NCBI GenBank assembly: GCA_004297575.1
Contig: SCSR01000028.1
Span: 1 to 8,137, forward strand
DNA from: an archaeon
GTDB lineage: Archaea; Aenigmatarchaeota; Aenigmatarchaeia; CG10238-14; SCSR01
Reading direction: 5' to 3'
DNA: 8,137 bases
Every line of letters starts with the position of its first letter. Positions within the stretch are counted from its first letter, which is position 1. The notes below the pieces were generated by a model. The model was not told where the DNA came from. It searched no databases and was given only the letters and a program-made list of their open reading frames with translations. Below, piece by piece: positions 6,365 to 8,137 of this stretch. Position numbers and translations under genes: made by a program.

Positions 6365-7816
6365 TTAGAATTTGCTATCAGCTTTCTTTCCAAATTTACC
6401 TTCATATCTAGCAAGAACTGGATTCACGTAAGTCTTCAAAAAGTCATCACATTTCTCTATGGCATCCCCTGTATCGTCTGAAGGATTTGATATCCTTTCT
6501 ATTTCATCTGCACCAACCCGCGAAACAATCTCACTATCCGATAACCAATATCCTTTTAGCGGATTTGGTTTGCTCTCCAGCACTTCGTCCCATGCCTTGA
6601 AAGCGTAACCTCTCAACTTTTCATGCATTTCTTGCCTGTTAGCACCTTTTTTAACCAATCCCATCAAAAGCGGCTCGGTTGCCATGAAAGGCCAAAATCT
6701 TCCGATATTGGATTTTATAACATTCTGTCTCACAACCAAACCATCTAAGATTTGTCTGTAAGAATTTAGTATTTCATCTATTACTAAAAATCCCTCTGGA
6801 ATTATTATTCTTCTGTTTGCAGAATCATCGAGCGTGCGTTCGAGTATAGATAAAGATGCATTGGATGCAGCTATTTGAGGAAGCGACATTGAGTATCTGG
6901 CAAGGGCGCATATTCTTTCAGACGATTTGGGATTCTGCTTCCAAGGTGCTGCTGACGAACCTACTTGTGATTTGCCGATAGGCTCAGCCATCTCACCAAT
7001 AACTGGCGACATAAGAAATCTAAGATCTGTCGCAAACTTGTTTGTAGTAACAGCAATACCTGCTAATGTACTCAATACATTGTAATCCTGCAATCTTGGG
7101 TAAGTCTGCGTGGCAACAGGATATGCTTCTATTCCTAATTTCTTCATTACACGCTCTTCAAATTCTTTTGGCGTAGCCTTGGTCTCTAACAATTTTTTAT
7201 AACTCGAAGAAGTGCCGACTATACCCTTCATTCCTTTTCCTTTTATTTTTGAATAAACGAATTCTAAATTTTCTATGTTAGTGATTAAGTCCTGTGCATA
7301 AGTTGCGAATCTATATCCAACAGTAGTTACGCCTGCAGGCTGAAGGTGGGTCCATGCAATTACCGGATATGTTTGATAAGTCTCTATAACACGTTTTGTA
7401 CTGTTTAGGCAATTAGCTAGCCTATCAAGTATAACACCAGTAGCTCGTTTCATCCTTAGTGCATCATAATTATCTTCGATATCCATCGAGGTTGCACCTA
7501 GATGAATCTTACCACCACCAATAGGAGTTTGTTCAGCATATGTCCTTACTTCAGCCATCAAATCATGTTTGATTTCATCTTCGATCTCATGGGCCCTTTT
7601 CAAATCCACATATTCTGACCCACTTTTAGATTTTATATCAGCTAATTCTTGCTGGGAGACCAATTCATACTCGGCCTGGGTTTCAGCCAATTTGCACCAC
7701 ATCTCTCTCCAGCCTGTTCTGGTACCAACCTCAGAAAATAATTGTCTCATTTCATCGCTGCCATATCTCCAAGTGAAAGGAGAAATGAAAGTATTGTGAC
7801 TAAATTGCTCGGGCAT
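6365..7816 (-). CDS. purB: Adenylosuccinate lyase
   Basis: This 483-residue member of the fumarase/aspartase superfamily cleaves SAICAR and adenylosuccinate to release fumarate, in purine synthesis and AMP formation. Family blocks, numbered from the ATG at 7816, are TGWREMWCKLAETQ (about 34-47), E-x-E-x-K-HDLMAEV (about 79-90), KIHLGATSMDIEDN (103-116, active-site His105), AWTHLQPAGVTTVGYR (154-169, catalytic His157) and the flexible signature loop QVGSSAAPWKQNPKSSERI (284-302, with catalytic Ser and Lys293). The order and spacing resemble the animal-type ADSL branch more than the short bacterial form. The signature loop has Ala where the superfamily pattern has Met. A TTG at 7819 adds one codon, but the ATG is preferred. 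Base composition is AT-rich compared with scpA. Confidence 0.88.
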   Translation of the reverse strand: MPEQFSHNTFISPFTWRYGSDEMRQLFSEVGTRTGWREMWCKLAETQAEYELVSQQELADIKSKSGSEYVDLKRAHEIEDEIKHDLMAEVRTYAEQTPIGGGKIHLGATSMDIEDNYDALRMKRATGVILDRLANCLNSTKRVIETYQTYPVIAWTHLQPAGVTTVGYRFATYAQDLITNIENLEFVYSKIKGKGMKGIVGTSSSYKKLLETKATPKEFEERVMKKLGIEAYPVATQTYPRLQDYNVLSTLAGIAVTTNKFATDLRFLMSPVIGEMAEPIGKSQVGSSAAPWKQNPKSSERICALARYSMSLPQIAASNASLSILERTLDDSANRRIIIPEGFLVIDEILNSYRQILDGLVVRQNVIKSNIGRFWPFMATEPLLMGLVKKGANRQEMHEKLRGYAFKAWDEVLESKPNPLKGYWLSDSEIVSRVGADEIERISNPSDDTGDAIEKCDDFLKTYVNPVLARYEGKFGKKADSKF

Positions 7817-7840
7817 CAAAATAAAAATACAATGTTAAAA

Positions 7841-7848
7841 GATTTAAG
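7841..7848 (-). promoter_or_regulatory. TATA-like box for purB, overlapping the Nudix stop codon
   Basis: On the minus strand this reads CTTAAATC, centred about 28 bases before the ATG at 7816. It contains the TAA stop (7846-7844) of the Nudix gene upstream. Another AT-rich stretch (about 7820-7829) is too close to the ATG to be the TATA box. Confidence 0.45.
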
Positions 7849-8137
7849 CGCGACTGCCAATCCATCTGCTTATAACCTTTTCATGGCTGAACCCGAGCTC
7901 CATCTTGAGCGCCTCTTCTGGCGCGAACCATCTGTATTCCGTGGATTCCTCGTTTAATTTCACTGTGCCATTTGCTGCAGCATGAAACACTAGCACGACA
8001 GCATGCCAGTTTTCTTCCGGAAATATCTCATCATGGTAGAATAGGAATTTCGGCTGTATATACAAGTTAGTCTCCTCTTTTATTTCACGGACAACCGCAT
8101 CTTCAACAGTTTCATTTTGTTCGACATGCCCACCTGG
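7844..8137 (-). CDS. Nudix hydrolase (N-terminus beyond window)
   Basis: The frame is open to the window edge, giving 97 C-terminal residues plus the stop. The first residues read PGGHVEQNET and continue into VREIKEETNL, which is the Nudix box G-x5-E-x7-R-E-U-x-E-E-x-G-U with every metal-site Glu and the Arg present. Only the late Gly differs, being Asn. The rest of the beta-sheet follows: HAVVLVFHA, then STEYRWFAPEEALKM, which is the usual YRWF-like late strand and helix. Nudix enzymes hydrolyse nucleoside diphosphates linked to another group, such as oxidised dNTPs, ADP-ribose or NADH; the substrate cannot be named here. The remaining beta-alpha-beta part before the box lies outside the window. 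The stop is 27 bases before the purB ATG on the same strand, so read-through into purB is possible. Confidence 0.85.
   Translation of the reverse strand, partial: PGGHVEQNETVEDAVVREIKEETNLYIQPKFLFYHDEIFPEENWHAVVLVFHAAANGTVKLNEESTEYRWFAPEEALKMELGFSHEKVISRWIGSRA

Overview
The window looks archaeal. Several genes have an AT-rich, TATA-like element about 23-30 bases upstream of the start codon and no Shine-Dalgarno sequence, which is the layout of leaderless archaeal transcripts. The gene content fits too: a short archaeal-type ScpA kleisin, a family-4-like uracil-DNA glycosylase, and a large surface enzyme with many N-glycosylation sequons, a Thr-rich stalk and a C-terminal membrane anchor. A small, tightly packed archaeal genome (for example a DPANN/Micrarchaeota-like lineage) is possible, but that is only a guess. 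The longest non-coding gap is about 78 bases. I see no tRNA, rRNA, CRISPR array or insertion sequence.

Layout. Positions 1-2829 (+) hold the 3' part of a very large gene. It fuses a phosphoesterase (acid phosphatase/phospholipase C-like) domain to a GH5-like glycoside hydrolase, beta-sandwich modules, a low-complexity stalk and a transmembrane anchor; its N-terminus lies outside the window. Next on the + strand come scpA (2861-3571), a cupin protein (3599-4054), an unrecognised 112-residue protein (4100-4438) and a uracil-DNA glycosylase homologue (start best placed at 4467, to 5015). A nitrilase-superfamily amidohydrolase (5805-5020, -) meets the glycosylase tail to tail. It is divergent from a DoxX/DoxD-like membrane protein (5884-6363, +), and the two genes have their own TATA boxes in the 78-base gap between them. 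Adenylosuccinate lyase (7816-6365, -) converges on the DoxX gene with one base between the stop codons. Upstream of purB lies a Nudix hydrolase (8137-7844, -) whose N-terminus is cut by the window edge.

The genes are mostly independent housekeeping functions (chromosome organisation, base-excision repair, purine synthesis, nucleotide clean-up) and do not form one pathway. The items most worth a second look are the phosphoesterase-GH5 surface fusion and the glycosylase homologue. The latter lacks two of the four iron-sulfur cysteines and the usual uracil-contacting Asn. Start codons were reassigned for three genes (glycosylase, DoxX, purB) using TATA spacing.
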